Positions 15,209-23,850 of a DNA stretch of 64,000 nt are shown one piece after another (the stretch's first letter is position 1; each line of letters opens with the position of its first letter). The stretch is from positions 310,001 to 374,000 of the forward strand of contig NZ_JAKCFC010000003.1 in the NCBI RefSeq assembly GCF_021916785.1, given 5' to 3'. The notes under the pieces were generated by a model. That model did not search any database and was not told where the DNA came from. It saw only the letters and a program-made list of their open reading frames with translations. This DNA comes from Mycolicibacterium lacusdiani (lineage in GTDB: Bacteria; Actinomycetota; Actinomycetes; Mycobacteriales; Mycobacteriaceae). A program made the translations under genes and the position numbers.

Positions 15209-17920
15209 TCAGCGTACGCCTGTTGTGACTTGAGTCACATGCTCGAGCGCCTGCCGAGCGTAGGCGCGGACGTCGGCGTCCCCGTCGTCCAACGCGCCCG
15301 CCAGAGCCTCCCGAGCGCCGTACTCCGATTCCGCCCAGCGGGTGAGGCTCAGCACCGCGGCCTTGCGGACGTCGAGGTGCGGATCGGTGAGCGCCCTCGA
15401 CAGGGACAGCACGGCGGTCTCCGACGACGGCGCACCCGCCAAGGCCCGCGCTGCACCCTGCCGGATCTGCCACGCCGAGGCGGCCAGCGCGTCCTCGACG
15501 GTCGGGACGTCGGCGTCCTCCCATCCGACCGAACCGAGTGCGGCCAGCGCCGCGGCGCGGACCAACGGGTCGGGGTCGCCGGTGAGCGCACGTACGGAAT
15601 CGATGCCCGCGCGCAGGGTGCCGAGGCCGTTGGCGACCGCGATGCGCACTTCGCGGTTGGCGTCGTCCCGTGCCGCGGCCACTCCGTCGGCGTCGTCGAC
15701 CGACACCAGGGCTCGGACGGCCTCGATGCGGACGCGGTGGTCGGCGTCGGTCAGCGCGTGCCGGTACCGGTCGGGGTCGCCGACTCGCCGCGAGCTGGCG
15801 ACGGACAGCGCGGCGCCGCGGACGCCGGCGTCCGTCGACGAGATCAGCGGCGCCACGTCGGCCGGGTTCGGCAACACCTCGACGAGTTCGCGGATGCCTT
15901 CGGCGGCGACGCGACGTACCTCTCCCGACGGGTCGTCGAGCGCCGCGACGAGCGCGGGTCCCCACCCGTCGCAGAGGTGCTCGGTCAACACGTCGACCGC
16001 GGTGCGCCGAACGCCTGGGTCGTCGTCGCGCAGATAGGGCGCGAGGTCGTCCACCGACGGTTCGTCGAGTGCCAGCACGGCGGCGATGCGCGGTGACGGC
16101 GGCTGTGCTGCTGGTCCGCTGTCGATGCGCGATACCTCCGACGCGGGCGCCTGGCCGCCGACCAGTGGTGGTTGGTGCGCGTGGATGGGCTCGGTTCCGC
16201 CGCTGGGGATGTCGTCGAGACCGGGTACCGGCACGAAGTACGGGGCGACGGGCCGCTTGAGGAACTCCATGTCACCGTCGGCGGTCTTGCGCAGGTTGAG
16301 GTGGTAGCGCCAGTCGACGTCGTCGCGGTCGGGCATGTCGCTGCGGTCGTGGTAGAGCCCCCACCGCGACTCGGTGCGGGTGAGCGAAGAGCGGGCGGCC
16401 ATCTCGGCGCAGTCGCGGATGAACGAGACCTCGACGGCGCGCATCAGCTCGTGCGGGGTGGTGGCGCCGATGCCGGCGACCTCGTCGCGCATCCGGTCGA
16501 ACGTCTCGACCGCGAGCGACAGCTTGGCGGCCGTCTTGGGTGGCGCGACGTAGTCGTTGACGAAGCGGCGCAGCTTGTACTCGACTTGGGGTTGCGGCGG
16601 CCCGTCCGGATTGCGCAGCGGGCGGTAGATCAGTTCGTGGGCGGCGGCGATCTGGTCGGCGGGCAGGGTGTCCGGCGCGGGAGCGTCGTCGAGTGTCGAC
16701 GCCGCGTGCGAGCCGGCCAGCTCCCCGTAGACGAAGGCGCCGATCATGTAGTTGTGCGGCACGCACGCCAGGTCGCCCGCAGCGTAGAGCCCGGGCGCGG
16801 TGGTGCGGGCGTTCTCGTCGACCCACACTCCCGATGCCGAATGCCCACTGCACAAGCCGATCTCGGAGATGTGCATCTCGATGTCGTGGGTGCGGTAGTC
16901 GTGACCGCGGTTGGCGTGGAAGGTGCCGCGGGTGGGGCGCTCGGTGGTGTGCAGGATGCCCTCGAGCGTGGACAGCGTCTCGTCGGGCAGGTGGCTGACC
17001 TTGAGGTAGATGGGCCCGCGCGCGGACTCGATCTCCTCCTTCACCTCGGCCATCATCGCGCCCGACCAGTAGTCCGAGTCGACGAAGCGTTCACCGAGGG
17101 CGTTCACCTGGTAGCCGCCGAAGGGGTTGGCCACGTAGGCGCACGCGGGGCCGTTGTAGTCCTTGATGAGCGGATTGATCTGGAAGCATTCGATGCCCGA
17201 GAGTTCGGCGCCCGCGTGGAACGCCATCGAGTAGCCGTCACCCGCGTTGGTCGGATTCTCGTACGTGCCGTAGAGATAACCGGAGGCAGGCAGTCCGAGC
17301 CGTCCGCAGGGACCGGTGGCGAGGATGACGGCCTTGGCGCCGACGACGACGAATTCGCCGGTGCGGCTGTTCAAGGCGGCCGCACCGACGACCCGCCCGT
17401 CGTCGTCGGTCAGGACGCGGACGGGGACGAGCCGGTTCTCGATGCGGATCTTCTCGCGCATGGACCGCTGCCGCAGCACGCGGTAGAGCGCCTTCTTGAC
17501 GTCCTTGCCCTCGGGCATCGGCAGCACGTAGGAGCCGGAGCGGTGCACGCGGCGGACGGCGTACTCGCCGTGCTCGTCCTTCTCAAACTTGACGCCGTAG
17601 CGCTCGAGCCGCTGCACCATCGCGAAGCCGCGGGTGGCGGTCTGATAGATGGTGCGCTGGTTGACGATTCCGTCGTTGGCGCGGGTGATTTCGGCGACGT
17701 AATCCTCGGGTGTGGCCTTGCCGGGGATTACGGCGTTGTTGACGCCGTCCATGCCCATGGCGAGCGCACCGGAGTGCCGGACGTGGGCCTTCTCGAGCAG
17801 CAGCACCTGGGCGCCGTTCTCGGCGGCGGTCAGCGCGGCCATGGTGCCCGCGGTACCGCCGCCGATGACGAGCACATCGCAGTCGAGGCGTACGGCGTCG
17901 TCGAGTGGGGGGATCTGCAT
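15209..17920 (-). CDS. AprA/FrdA-like FAD oxidoreductase fused to C-terminal HEAT repeats
   Basis: 903 residues. The N-terminal 560 or so form a fumarate reductase/APS reductase-type flavoprotein: dinucleotide motif VIGGGTAGTMAA (about 17-28), GGYQVNALGERFVDSDYW, and the C-terminal FAD motif APGLYAAGDLACVPHNYMIGAF. From about residue 610 there are tandem HEAT/PBS-lyase-like repeats (VRRTAVDVL, VRRVAAEGI, VRGAALSVA, VRIEAVRAL and so on). APS reductase alpha subunits lack such repeats, so they may be a docking platform. Last gene of the operon; the ferredoxin gene at its start is the natural beta subunit. Actual substrate unknown. Confidence 0.8.
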   Translation of the reverse strand: MQIPPLDDAVRLDCDVLVIGGGTAGTMAALTAAENGAQVLLLEKAHVRHSGALAMGMDGVNNAVIPGKATPEDYVAEITRANDGIVNQRTIYQTATRGFAMVQRLERYGVKFEKDEHGEYAVRRVHRSGSYVLPMPEGKDVKKALYRVLRQRSMREKIRIENRLVPVRVLTDDDGRVVGAAALNSRTGEFVVVGAKAVILATGPCGRLGLPASGYLYGTYENPTNAGDGYSMAFHAGAELSGIECFQINPLIKDYNGPACAYVANPFGGYQVNALGERFVDSDYWSGAMMAEVKEEIESARGPIYLKVSHLPDETLSTLEGILHTTERPTRGTFHANRGHDYRTHDIEMHISEIGLCSGHSASGVWVDENARTTAPGLYAAGDLACVPHNYMIGAFVYGELAGSHAASTLDDAPAPDTLPADQIAAAHELIYRPLRNPDGPPQPQVEYKLRRFVNDYVAPPKTAAKLSLAVETFDRMRDEVAGIGATTPHELMRAVEVSFIRDCAEMAARSSLTRTESRWGLYHDRSDMPDRDDVDWRYHLNLRKTADGDMEFLKRPVAPYFVPVPGLDDIPSGGTEPIHAHQPPLVGGQAPASEVSRIDSGPAAQPPSPRIAAVLALDEPSVDDLAPYLRDDDPGVRRTAVDVLTEHLCDGWGPALVAALDDPSGEVRRVAAEGIRELVEVLPNPADVAPLISSTDAGVRGAALSVASSRRVGDPDRYRHALTDADHRVRIEAVRALVSVDDADGVAAARDDANREVRIAVANGLGTLRAGIDSVRALTGDPDPLVRAAALAALGSVGWEDADVPTVEDALAASAWQIRQGAARALAGAPSSETAVLSLSRALTDPHLDVRKAAVLSLTRWAESEYGAREALAGALDDGDADVRAYARQALEHVTQVTTGVR
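15224..15239. promoter_or_regulatory. CRP-type site upstream of usfY
   Basis: TGTGACTTGAGTCACA matches the CRP-family consensus TGTGA-N6-TCACA exactly and is symmetric over 7-base arms. It overlaps the last codons of the HEAT-repeat flavoprotein and lies 43 bases upstream of the usfY start, so cAMP-CRP control of usfY is the simplest reading. A second exact match is at 43271. Confidence 0.6.
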
Positions 17921-17924
17921 CAGA

Positions 17925-18704
17925 TTACGAACTCCGGGTCGGGGCGAGCGAAGCGACGGGAAATGAGTGGTCGAGGGCTTCCGAGAGATTCACGATGACG
18001 TCGGCGCGCAGTGCGGCCCGGTCGACGTCGGCGGTGCGGGGCGAGGGCACGTCGAGCAGCGCGCGTAGCGGTTGGCCTGCACGGCCCAAGACGGCGATGC
18101 GGTCGCCGATCAACAGTGCCTCGTCGACGTCATGGGTGACGAAGACGACGGTGGTGGGGTGGGCACGCCAGGTGTCGATGAGCAGGCGCTGCATCGTGGT
18201 GCGGGTCTGGGTGTCCAGCGCTCCGAACGGCTCGTCCATCATCACCGCACGCGGTGCGCCGGCGAGGCCGCGGGCGAGTTGGACGCGTTGGCGCATGCCG
18301 CCGGACAGGCTCTTGGGGAGGTAGTCCTCGAAGCCGGTGAGGCCGACGTCGGCGATCCACTTGGCCGCCTCGGCGCGGCGGCCCTGGCGCGGTCGGCCGG
18401 CGAGCTTCAGCGCCAGCTCGACGTTGGACCGCACGGTACGCCACGGCAGAAGGGCGTTGTCCTGGAACACCATTGCGCGGTCGCGCGACGTGGCCGTCAC
18501 GCGGTCGCCGTCGGCGAGCACCTCTCCCCCATCGGGCGGCAGCAGACCGGCGAGCGCACGCAGCACCGTGGACTTGCCGCAGCCCGACGGTCCGGTGAGG
18601 ACGAGGATCTCGCCGGGCCGCACGTCGAGGTTCAGGCGGTCGACGACGGGCGCCCCGCCGTAGCTGAGTACGACGTCGCGTAGCCGCAGGTTCATCCCCG
18701 TCAC
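17925..18704 (-). CDS. NitT/TauT-type ABC transporter ATP-binding protein
   Basis: 259 residues. Walker A GPSGCGKST (about 38-46), Q-loop VFQDNALLPW, signature LSGGMRQRVQLARGL, Walker B AVMMDEPFGALD and the switch His in VFVTHDVDEA are all present. The sequence type matches SsuB/TauB/NrtD ATPases that import sulfonates, taurine, nitrate or related anions. GTG 18704 overlaps the permease stop and has AGGAGG 7 bases upstream; ATG 18695 is too far from it. Confidence 0.93.
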   Translation of the reverse strand: MTGMNLRLRDVVLSYGGAPVVDRLNLDVRPGEILVLTGPSGCGKSTVLRALAGLLPPDGGEVLADGDRVTATSRDRAMVFQDNALLPWRTVRSNVELALKLAGRPRQGRRAEAAKWIADVGLTGFEDYLPKSLSGGMRQRVQLARGLAGAPRAVMMDEPFGALDTQTRTTMQRLLIDTWRAHPTTVVFVTHDVDEALLIGDRIAVLGRAGQPLRALLDVPSPRTADVDRAALRADVIVNLSEALDHSFPVASLAPTRSS

Positions 18705-19561
18705 TGTCGGGCCTCCTGCCCGCGGGGCAGCCAGCGCGTGACGCGGCGGCCGACCAGTTCGATGGCGGCCGACGTGCCGAAGCCGAGCACGCCGATCGTG
18801 ATGATGCCGACGAACACCTCCGGGTAGGCGAGCACGGTGTAGGCCTGCCACGTGCGGTAGCCCACGCCGAGGCGTCCGGAGATCATCTCGGCCGAGATGA
18901 CGCAGATCCACGCGACACCGATGCCGACCGAGAGACCGCCGAAGACGCCGGGGAGGATGCCGGGCAACACGACTCGCGCGATGACGTCCCAGCGGCTGCC
19001 GCCGAGGGTGCGCACGGAGTCCTCCCAGAGCGTGGGCAGCGCGCGCACGGCGTGCCGGGTGCTGACCATGATCGGGAAGTACGCGGCGAGGAAGGTGATG
19101 AAGACGATGCCTGCCTCATCGGAGGGGAAGAGCAGGATCGCGACCGGCACGATGGCGATCGCCGGGATGGGTCGCGCGAGTTCGGTGAGCGGGCCGAACA
19201 CGTTGGCGAACCTCGGTGAGCGGCCGAGCAGGATGCCGGTCACGACGCCCGCGATGGCAGCGAGGGCAAAGCCGGTGAGGATGCGGATCAGCGACTGGCC
19301 GAGGTCGAGCCAGTAGTCCTGGGTCCCGAGCCGACTACCGAAGGCGTGCACGATCTCGGCGACGGTGGGCAGGGTGTCGAAGCGCAACCACAGCCGGACG
19401 TCGTTGGCGGTCAACAGCTGCCACAGTGCGATTGCTGCGGCGACTGAGCCGACGCGGACCAGCCAGGACGGCCACGACGGGCTGCGGTCGTTCCTCGTCG
19501 GGGCCGCTGGGCTGGCGACGGCCGGTTCGTCGGCGGTCAGGACGACGGGTGCGGCGGTCAC
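18701..19561 (-). CDS. NitT/TauT-type ABC transporter permease
   Basis: 286 residues with six or so membrane segments. The cytoplasmic EAA-like loop is visible around VRTLGGSRWDVIARVVLPGILP, typical of BPD_transp_1 permeases of the SsuC/TauC group (ISAEMISGRLGVGYRTWQA). GTG 19561 overlaps the substrate-binding protein stop by 4 bases. Together with the flanking genes it forms a complete anion- or sulfonate-type importer. Confidence 0.92.
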   Translation of the reverse strand: MTAAPVVLTADEPAVASPAAPTRNDRSPSWPSWLVRVGSVAAAIALWQLLTANDVRLWLRFDTLPTVAEIVHAFGSRLGTQDYWLDLGQSLIRILTGFALAAIAGVVTGILLGRSPRFANVFGPLTELARPIPAIAIVPVAILLFPSDEAGIVFITFLAAYFPIMVSTRHAVRALPTLWEDSVRTLGGSRWDVIARVVLPGILPGVFGGLSVGIGVAWICVISAEMISGRLGVGYRTWQAYTVLAYPEVFVGIITIGVLGFGTSAAIELVGRRVTRWLPRGQEARQ

Positions 19562-20979
19562 ACCGCACCAGCCAGGGCCTGCTGAAAGTCGACGATCGTC
19601 GCGCCGGGGTGCGCGGCGGTGTAGCGCCCGGCGCCCGCGGCGGTGTCGAACGGCAGGTGGCGCTGGCCGTCGCGAACCCAGATCGACTTGTCGGCGAACC
19701 AGCGGGTGCCGAACTCGGTGTCGGGGACGTAGGCGGCGCGGATGGTGTCGCCGCCGGCGGTGGCCTCCCGGATCGCGCGCAGCAGGCAGTCGGGGTTGGC
19801 CGAGGGCTGGGTGGTGTCCCTGCCGTCGACCCACAGTTCGCCGGCGAGCGTGGCGTCGGTGACGGGGGCGTTGCAGACGGGGTCCTGACCGCGCAGCGCC
19901 GACGGGTTGGCGGTGCTCTGCAGCGCGGCGGTGTAGTCCTGGCCGCGCTCGGCGAAGGCCTTCTGGATCGGGTCGGGGTTGACGAAGCCGTCGACGTCGA
20001 GGTCGGCGAAGTCGCCGATCGACTTCAGGTACGGGACATCGCCTTTGAACGCCTCGATGAGCGACGGCTTCAGCGTCGTGTCGAAGCTGGTGCCGCCGGG
20101 ACCGTTGTAGAGGTAGACGACTTCCTGCGGCAGCCCACTGCCGTCGGCGACGAGCTTGGCCGACTCCAGCGGGTTGTCGTTGAGGAACTCGGTCGCGTCG
20201 AGCTGAGCCTGCAGGAAGGCGTCGAGCACCTCGGGGTGCTGGCCGGCGTAGTCGCGGCGGACGACGACGCCGTGGAACGTCGGGTAGTCGCCTTCGGCGC
20301 CGTCGTAGAGCAGCTTGGCCTTGTCCTGGAAGACGAGCAGCCCGGGCCACGCGACGAACTGCGAGAGTGCCTGCGCCTGGCCGGATTCGAGTGCCGACGC
20401 GCCGACCTGCGGTTGCTGGTTGAGCACCTCGACGCCGGTCTTGGGGTCGATGCCGGCGTTGTCGAGCGCACGGACCAGGGTGCCGTGGCCTGCGGAACCG
20501 ACACTGGCGGAGACCTTCTGGCCCTTGAGGTCGGTGATGCTGCGGGCCGGCGAATCGGGTGGGACGACCACCATGTTGAGCGCGCCGGTGGGGCTGTAGC
20601 CGGTGATGGAGACGAGTTCGGTGCGGGCGCGTTCGTTGGCCTGGGTCTTGGAGCCGTTGATGAGCAGCGGGTAGTCGCCCATGGAGCCGATGTCGATCTT
20701 CTCGGCGACCATCTGGGCGGTGATGGGAGCGCCGGTGTCGTAGTCCTGCCATTGGACGTCGTACTTGGTACCGGAGGACGCAGTGAGGTCGTCGAGGCGC
20801 TTCTCGAGGAAGCCCTTGGCCTTGAGCAGCGTTCCGGCGGTGACGGTGTTGATGGTCTTGGACTGGTAGCCGATGACGACGGTCACGGTGTCGTCGGACT
20901 GGGTCTGCGAGTCCAGGGAGCAGGCGGCCAGTGAGGTGACGGTGGCGGCGGTCAGGAGGGCGGCGACGGTGCGTTTCAT
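19558..20979 (-). CDS. ABC substrate-binding lipoprotein with a NosL-like C-terminal domain
   Basis: 473 residues. Signal peptide with lipobox LAAC (lipidated C20). Residues 30-360 are a NitT/TauT/SsuA-like binding protein (GYQSKTINTVTAG, KIDIGSMGDYPLLI, VSASVGSAGHGTL). The last 105 residues are extra for this family and resemble the copper chaperone NosL: VCNAPV, NPDCLL, IRAAYVPDTEFGTRWFADKSIW, RHLPF, then AHPGATIVDFQQA, compared with NosL's typical IYVTDY...WIDA...PF...GG.V..F. That resemblance is from memory and pattern. The domain could bind a metal or a thio-ligand at the membrane surface. It overlaps the permease gene. Confidence 0.75.
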   Translation of the reverse strand: MKRTVAALLTAATVTSLAACSLDSQTQSDDTVTVVIGYQSKTINTVTAGTLLKAKGFLEKRLDDLTASSGTKYDVQWQDYDTGAPITAQMVAEKIDIGSMGDYPLLINGSKTQANERARTELVSITGYSPTGALNMVVVPPDSPARSITDLKGQKVSASVGSAGHGTLVRALDNAGIDPKTGVEVLNQQPQVGASALESGQAQALSQFVAWPGLLVFQDKAKLLYDGAEGDYPTFHGVVVRRDYAGQHPEVLDAFLQAQLDATEFLNDNPLESAKLVADGSGLPQEVVYLYNGPGGTSFDTTLKPSLIEAFKGDVPYLKSIGDFADLDVDGFVNPDPIQKAFAERGQDYTAALQSTANPSALRGQDPVCNAPVTDATLAGELWVDGRDTTQPSANPDCLLRAIREATAGGDTIRAAYVPDTEFGTRWFADKSIWVRDGQRHLPFDTAAGAGRYTAAHPGATIVDFQQALAGAV

Positions 20980-20995
20980 GGGTGGTCCTGGGGCT

Positions 20996-21229
20996 TCATC
21001 GGAGGAGGTAGGGCATGTTGACGGTGACGGCGCCGGTGGGACAGCGCGCTGCGCAGGGTCCGCAGTACCAACACTCGTCGACGTGCATGAAGGCCTTGCC
21101 GTTCTCCGGGTTGATGGCGAGGGAGTCCAGGGGGCAGATCTCGACGCAGAGGGTGCAGCCCTCGATGCACAGCGACTCGTCGATTGTGACGGGCACGTCG
21201 ACGCGCTGGTTGACTTGAGCCACGGTCAT
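20996..21229 (-). CDS. AprB-like two-cluster [4Fe-4S] ferredoxin
   Basis: 77 residues with two cluster motifs: C21-x3-C25-x2-C28-x3-CP (CIEGCTLCVEICP) and C53-x2-C56-x2-C59-x3-CP (CWYCGPCAARCP). The arrangement and the short length resemble the ferredoxin part of APS reductase beta subunit without its tail. It probably carries electrons to or from the AprA-like flavoprotein five genes on. ATG 21229 overlaps the gntR stop (ATGA). Confidence 0.85.
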   Translation of the reverse strand: MTVAQVNQRVDVPVTIDESLCIEGCTLCVEICPLDSLAINPENGKAFMHVDECWYCGPCAARCPTGAVTVNMPYLLR

Positions 21230-21981
21230 TCTCCTCTGACTAGGTTGCCGCGCAGCGTGATTCGATCGCCGCGCATGCGGATGTACTCGAGGTCGACGGG
21301 CCGGCCGTCGTCGAGGTGGGTGAGTCGTTCGAGCAGCAGCAGGCTGGCGGTGTCGGGCACCTGCAGGATGGCTGCCGAATGTGGTTCGGCGGGAACGGCT
21401 TCGACGACGAGCGTGGCGTTGCCGAGGCGCTGGCCGGTGACGTGTTCGATGAGGGCGAAGACGTCGTTGGTCTCGAGGTCATGCTCGACGACCTGGGCGC
21501 CGATGTCCTGGGCCAGGTAGGTCATGTCGAGGCTCAGCGGCAGGTCGCCGAGGTAGCGGAGGCGCTCGATGAAGACGACGGGTTCGCCGGGGTTGAGCGC
21601 GAGCTTGTTGGCGACACTCGGCGGGGCGGACACGGTCATGGTGGCGCGCACCTCGTTGCGGATCTCGCCGTAACCCTTGAACGTCTCCTTGAGGCCAACC
21701 AGCGCGTCGAGACCGTGGTCGTACTTGCGGATGGCGACGTGGGTGCCGGTGCGGGGGCCGCGGTCGATCAGACCCTCGTCCTTCAACGTGGCGAGTGCTT
21801 CGCGGACGGTGTTGCGGGAGACGAAGAACTCCTCGGCCAGCTCCTGCTCCTGCGGCAGCCCGTCGGCGTAGCCGCCGGCGTGGATCTGGTGGCGCAGCAC
21901 GTCGGCGACGAGGCGCGCCTGGTCCGCGCGGGGTCGGCGGATGGGCGTGGGCTCGTCGCGGTCGGCGTTCGTCGCGGCCAT
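21226..21981 (-). CDS. GntR/HutC-family transcriptional regulator (UTRA domain)
   Basis: 251 residues. The N-terminal winged helix shows LPQEQELAEEFFVSRNTVREALATLKDEGLIDRGPRTGTHV; the C-terminal UTRA ligand domain has VFIERLRYLGDLPLSLDMTYL and VDLEYIRMRGDRITLRG. ATG 21981 is chosen because AGGAGG lies 5 bases upstream; the GTG at 21987 would overlap it. As first gene of the operon it probably senses the imported compound and controls the six genes. No clear operator palindrome is visible upstream. Confidence 0.9.
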   Translation of the reverse strand: MAATNADRDEPTPIRRPRADQARLVADVLRHQIHAGGYADGLPQEQELAEEFFVSRNTVREALATLKDEGLIDRGPRTGTHVAIRKYDHGLDALVGLKETFKGYGEIRNEVRATMTVSAPPSVANKLALNPGEPVVFIERLRYLGDLPLSLDMTYLAQDIGAQVVEHDLETNDVFALIEHVTGQRLGNATLVVEAVPAEPHSAAILQVPDTASLLLLERLTHLDDGRPVDLEYIRMRGDRITLRGNLVRGE

Positions 21982-22300
21982 GGTCACCTCCTGGGGGCTG
22001 GCGGTATGTGACTGACCTGGTGCGGAACGGTATCGGCGGTGTCAGGCCCTGCCAGTTGCGTGCGGTGAGGGCCTCCGGGCGGTCGGCTGATTGCGCCGGT
22101 CCGCAGGCCGGGTCACCTGGGCTTTGCCGGCCCGACCCCGGCATTGCGCCACCCCCGCCCGCCCCCCTCGAATTTGATTCGCACTGATCGAAATGCGGGG
22201 GTGGGGGTCCCCGGCGAGCGTGCGTGTCTGCGGGCGACACGCCGCTCGCGGACCCGAGTTCGCGCACGCTCGCGGGGGGGTGTGGCGCGGACTAGGCCGC
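21982..22300. other. Intergenic region upstream of gntR
   Basis: 319 bases between gntR (leftward) and the end of the RibD/DHFR-like gene. The left part must contain the promoter of the gntR operon; I see no convincing -10/-35 pair. The right part is a strong nested hairpin, listed separately. No coding region is supported. Confidence 0.5.
22214..22273. repeat. Nested inverted repeat, terminator-like
   Basis: A perfect 11-base inverted repeat, GCGAGCGTGCG (22214-22224) and CGCACGCTCGC (22263-22273), encloses a second hairpin, GTGTC (22224-22228) with GACAC (22236-22240). It lies 28 bases past the stop of the leftward RibD/DHFR-like gene. Similar palindromes are, to my memory, scattered between genes in fast-growing mycobacteria. 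There is no T-tract, so it would be a stem-only terminator or transcript stabiliser. Confidence 0.6.
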
Positions 22301-22888
22301 CTACCGTCGCGAGTAGTGCGCGATGATGACGCCCTTGGTCGTCGTCACGCTGCCGGTGAGGTCGAACTCGGTCAGCGGCGCCGGGCCCTCGAACAGGCGC
22401 GCACCGCTGCCCAGCGTCAGCGGATGGATCAGCAGCGTGTAGTGGTCGATCAGCCCGGCGGCGTGCAGGCTTCGCACCAGCGACGCGCTGCCGTTGATCG
22501 ACAGGTCGTTGCCGGGTTGCGCCTTCAGCTCGGCCACCGACGAGGCAGCGTCACCCGGCAACAACACCGAGTTCTCCCACTCGTCGGCACTCCGAAGCGT
22601 CCTCGACGCGACGTACTTCGTGGCGCCGTTCATCAGCGCCGTGAACGGGTTGCCGTCGGTGGAGTGACCCCACGCGGCGTGGAAGTTCTGCCACGTCCTG
22701 CGCCCGAACAGCAGATCACCCGCTGCGGCCATGCCCTTGCCCATCTCCTGGGCCATGACGTCGTCGTTGTACTGCGGGCCCCAACCCCCGTGGCCGAACC
22801 CGCCGCGGGTGTCCTCGTCGGCGCGGCCGAGTCCCTGTACGACCCCGTCGAGGCTCGTGAACATCGTGACGCTGATGGAACGCGTCAT
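22301..22888 (-). CDS. RibD C-terminal/dihydrofolate-reductase-fold protein
   Basis: 195 residues of the RibD_C superfamily, NADPH-type reductases related to RibD and DHFR. Visible: MFTSLDGVVQG at the N-terminus, LLFGRRTWQNF, ISINGSASLVRSL-like NGSASLV, and LIHPLTLGSGARLFEG near the C-terminus. Most such proteins have no known substrate. It is not part of a riboflavin or folate operon. A second, distinct member is at 56502. Confidence 0.85.
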   Translation of the reverse strand: MTRSISVTMFTSLDGVVQGLGRADEDTRGGFGHGGWGPQYNDDVMAQEMGKGMAAAGDLLFGRRTWQNFHAAWGHSTDGNPFTALMNGATKYVASRTLRSADEWENSVLLPGDAASSVAELKAQPGNDLSINGSASLVRSLHAAGLIDHYTLLIHPLTLGSGARLFEGPAPLTEFDLTGSVTTTKGVIIAHYSRR

Positions 22889-22927
22889 CGGCCGCCCGTC
22901 CCGCGCATCGTCATCGCGCTGAATCGA

Positions 22928-23710
22928 CTACTCGGCGTCGAGTGCGTCTTCGCGTACCGGCCGCTCGGCGAGTGCCTCGCGCCGACCGAAGATCAGCGGA
23001 TAGAGCGCGCCCGCGATGGCCGCACCGACCAGTGGAGCAAGCCAGAACACCCACAACTGAGCCGGTGCACCATCGGCATTGAAGAACGCGACGCCCGTGG
23101 AACGGGCGGGATTCACCGAGGTGTTCGAAATCGGAATGCTCACCAGGTGAATCAATGTGAGGCACAGTCCAATCGCCAACCCCGCGAATCCCTTGGGGGC
23201 ACGGTCCTCGGTGGCACCGAGGATCACCCACAAGAAGACCGCGGTCAACACGACCTCGGCGACGATGACCGACCATAGCGAAAACTCAGCAGGAGAATGG
23301 CTTCCGAATCCGTTGGCAGCCATGTTTCCGACGGGATCGAAGCCAGGCCGACCCTTTGCGATGACGAATATCGTCAAACCACCTAGGAGTCCGCCGACGA
23401 CCTGGGCGATCCAGTAAGGCAGCAATGCCTTCCACTCGATGCGGCCTGCGATGGCCGCTCCGAGGGTCACCGCTGGGTTGAAATGGCCACCCGACACCGT
23501 GCCGAATGCATACACCGCCGTGAGCACGGTGAGCCCGAATGCGAGCGCGACGCCGAGGAAGCCAATGCCGAGCGATACCGCATCCGAGGACACGAACGCC
23601 GCGGCGAATACAGCGCTACCGCAACCACCGAGGACCAACCAGAAGGTGCCGAAGAGTTCGGCGGCAATGCGATGCAGCATCGTCGGTGTGGGCATCATGC
23701 CTCCCTGCAT
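22928..23710 (-). CDS. aqpZ: Aquaporin (AqpZ-type water channel)
   Basis: 260 residues with six membrane segments and both pore loops: [10 protein letters not shown] in the first half and VNPARSTG in the second. The first NPA follows SGG, the second VNPARS, as in AqpZ-type water channels rather than GlpF. ATG 23710 is supported by GAGGGA 6 bases upstream. It stands alone, divergent from the NYN-domain gene. Confidence 0.92.
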   Translation of the reverse strand: MQGGMMPTPTMLHRIAAELFGTFWLVLGGCGSAVFAAAFVSSDAVSLGIGFLGVALAFGLTVLTAVYAFGTVSGGHFNPAVTLGAAIAGRIEWKALLPYWIAQVVGGLLGGLTIFVIAKGRPGFDPVGNMAANGFGSHSPAEFSLWSVIVAEVVLTAVFLWVILGATEDRAPKGFAGLAIGLCLTLIHLVSIPISNTSVNPARSTGVAFFNADGAPAQLWVFWLAPLVGAAIAGALYPLIFGRREALAERPVREDALDAE

Positions 23711-23850
23711 AGATGTTCCCTCAGAACTGTGGCACGTCGTCCGCCTCAAGATCAGGCTTTCATCGACAATCACCACATCCCGAATCCCGGGAGATGTTCC
23801 TGGTGGGGCAGCTGGTGGCTCGGCAGCGCCCCATCGACCACACTGAACCC

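Noticed and set aside
16172..17998. 608-residue plus-strand frame
   Set aside because: Antisense to the flavoprotein gene, which has clear FAD motifs.
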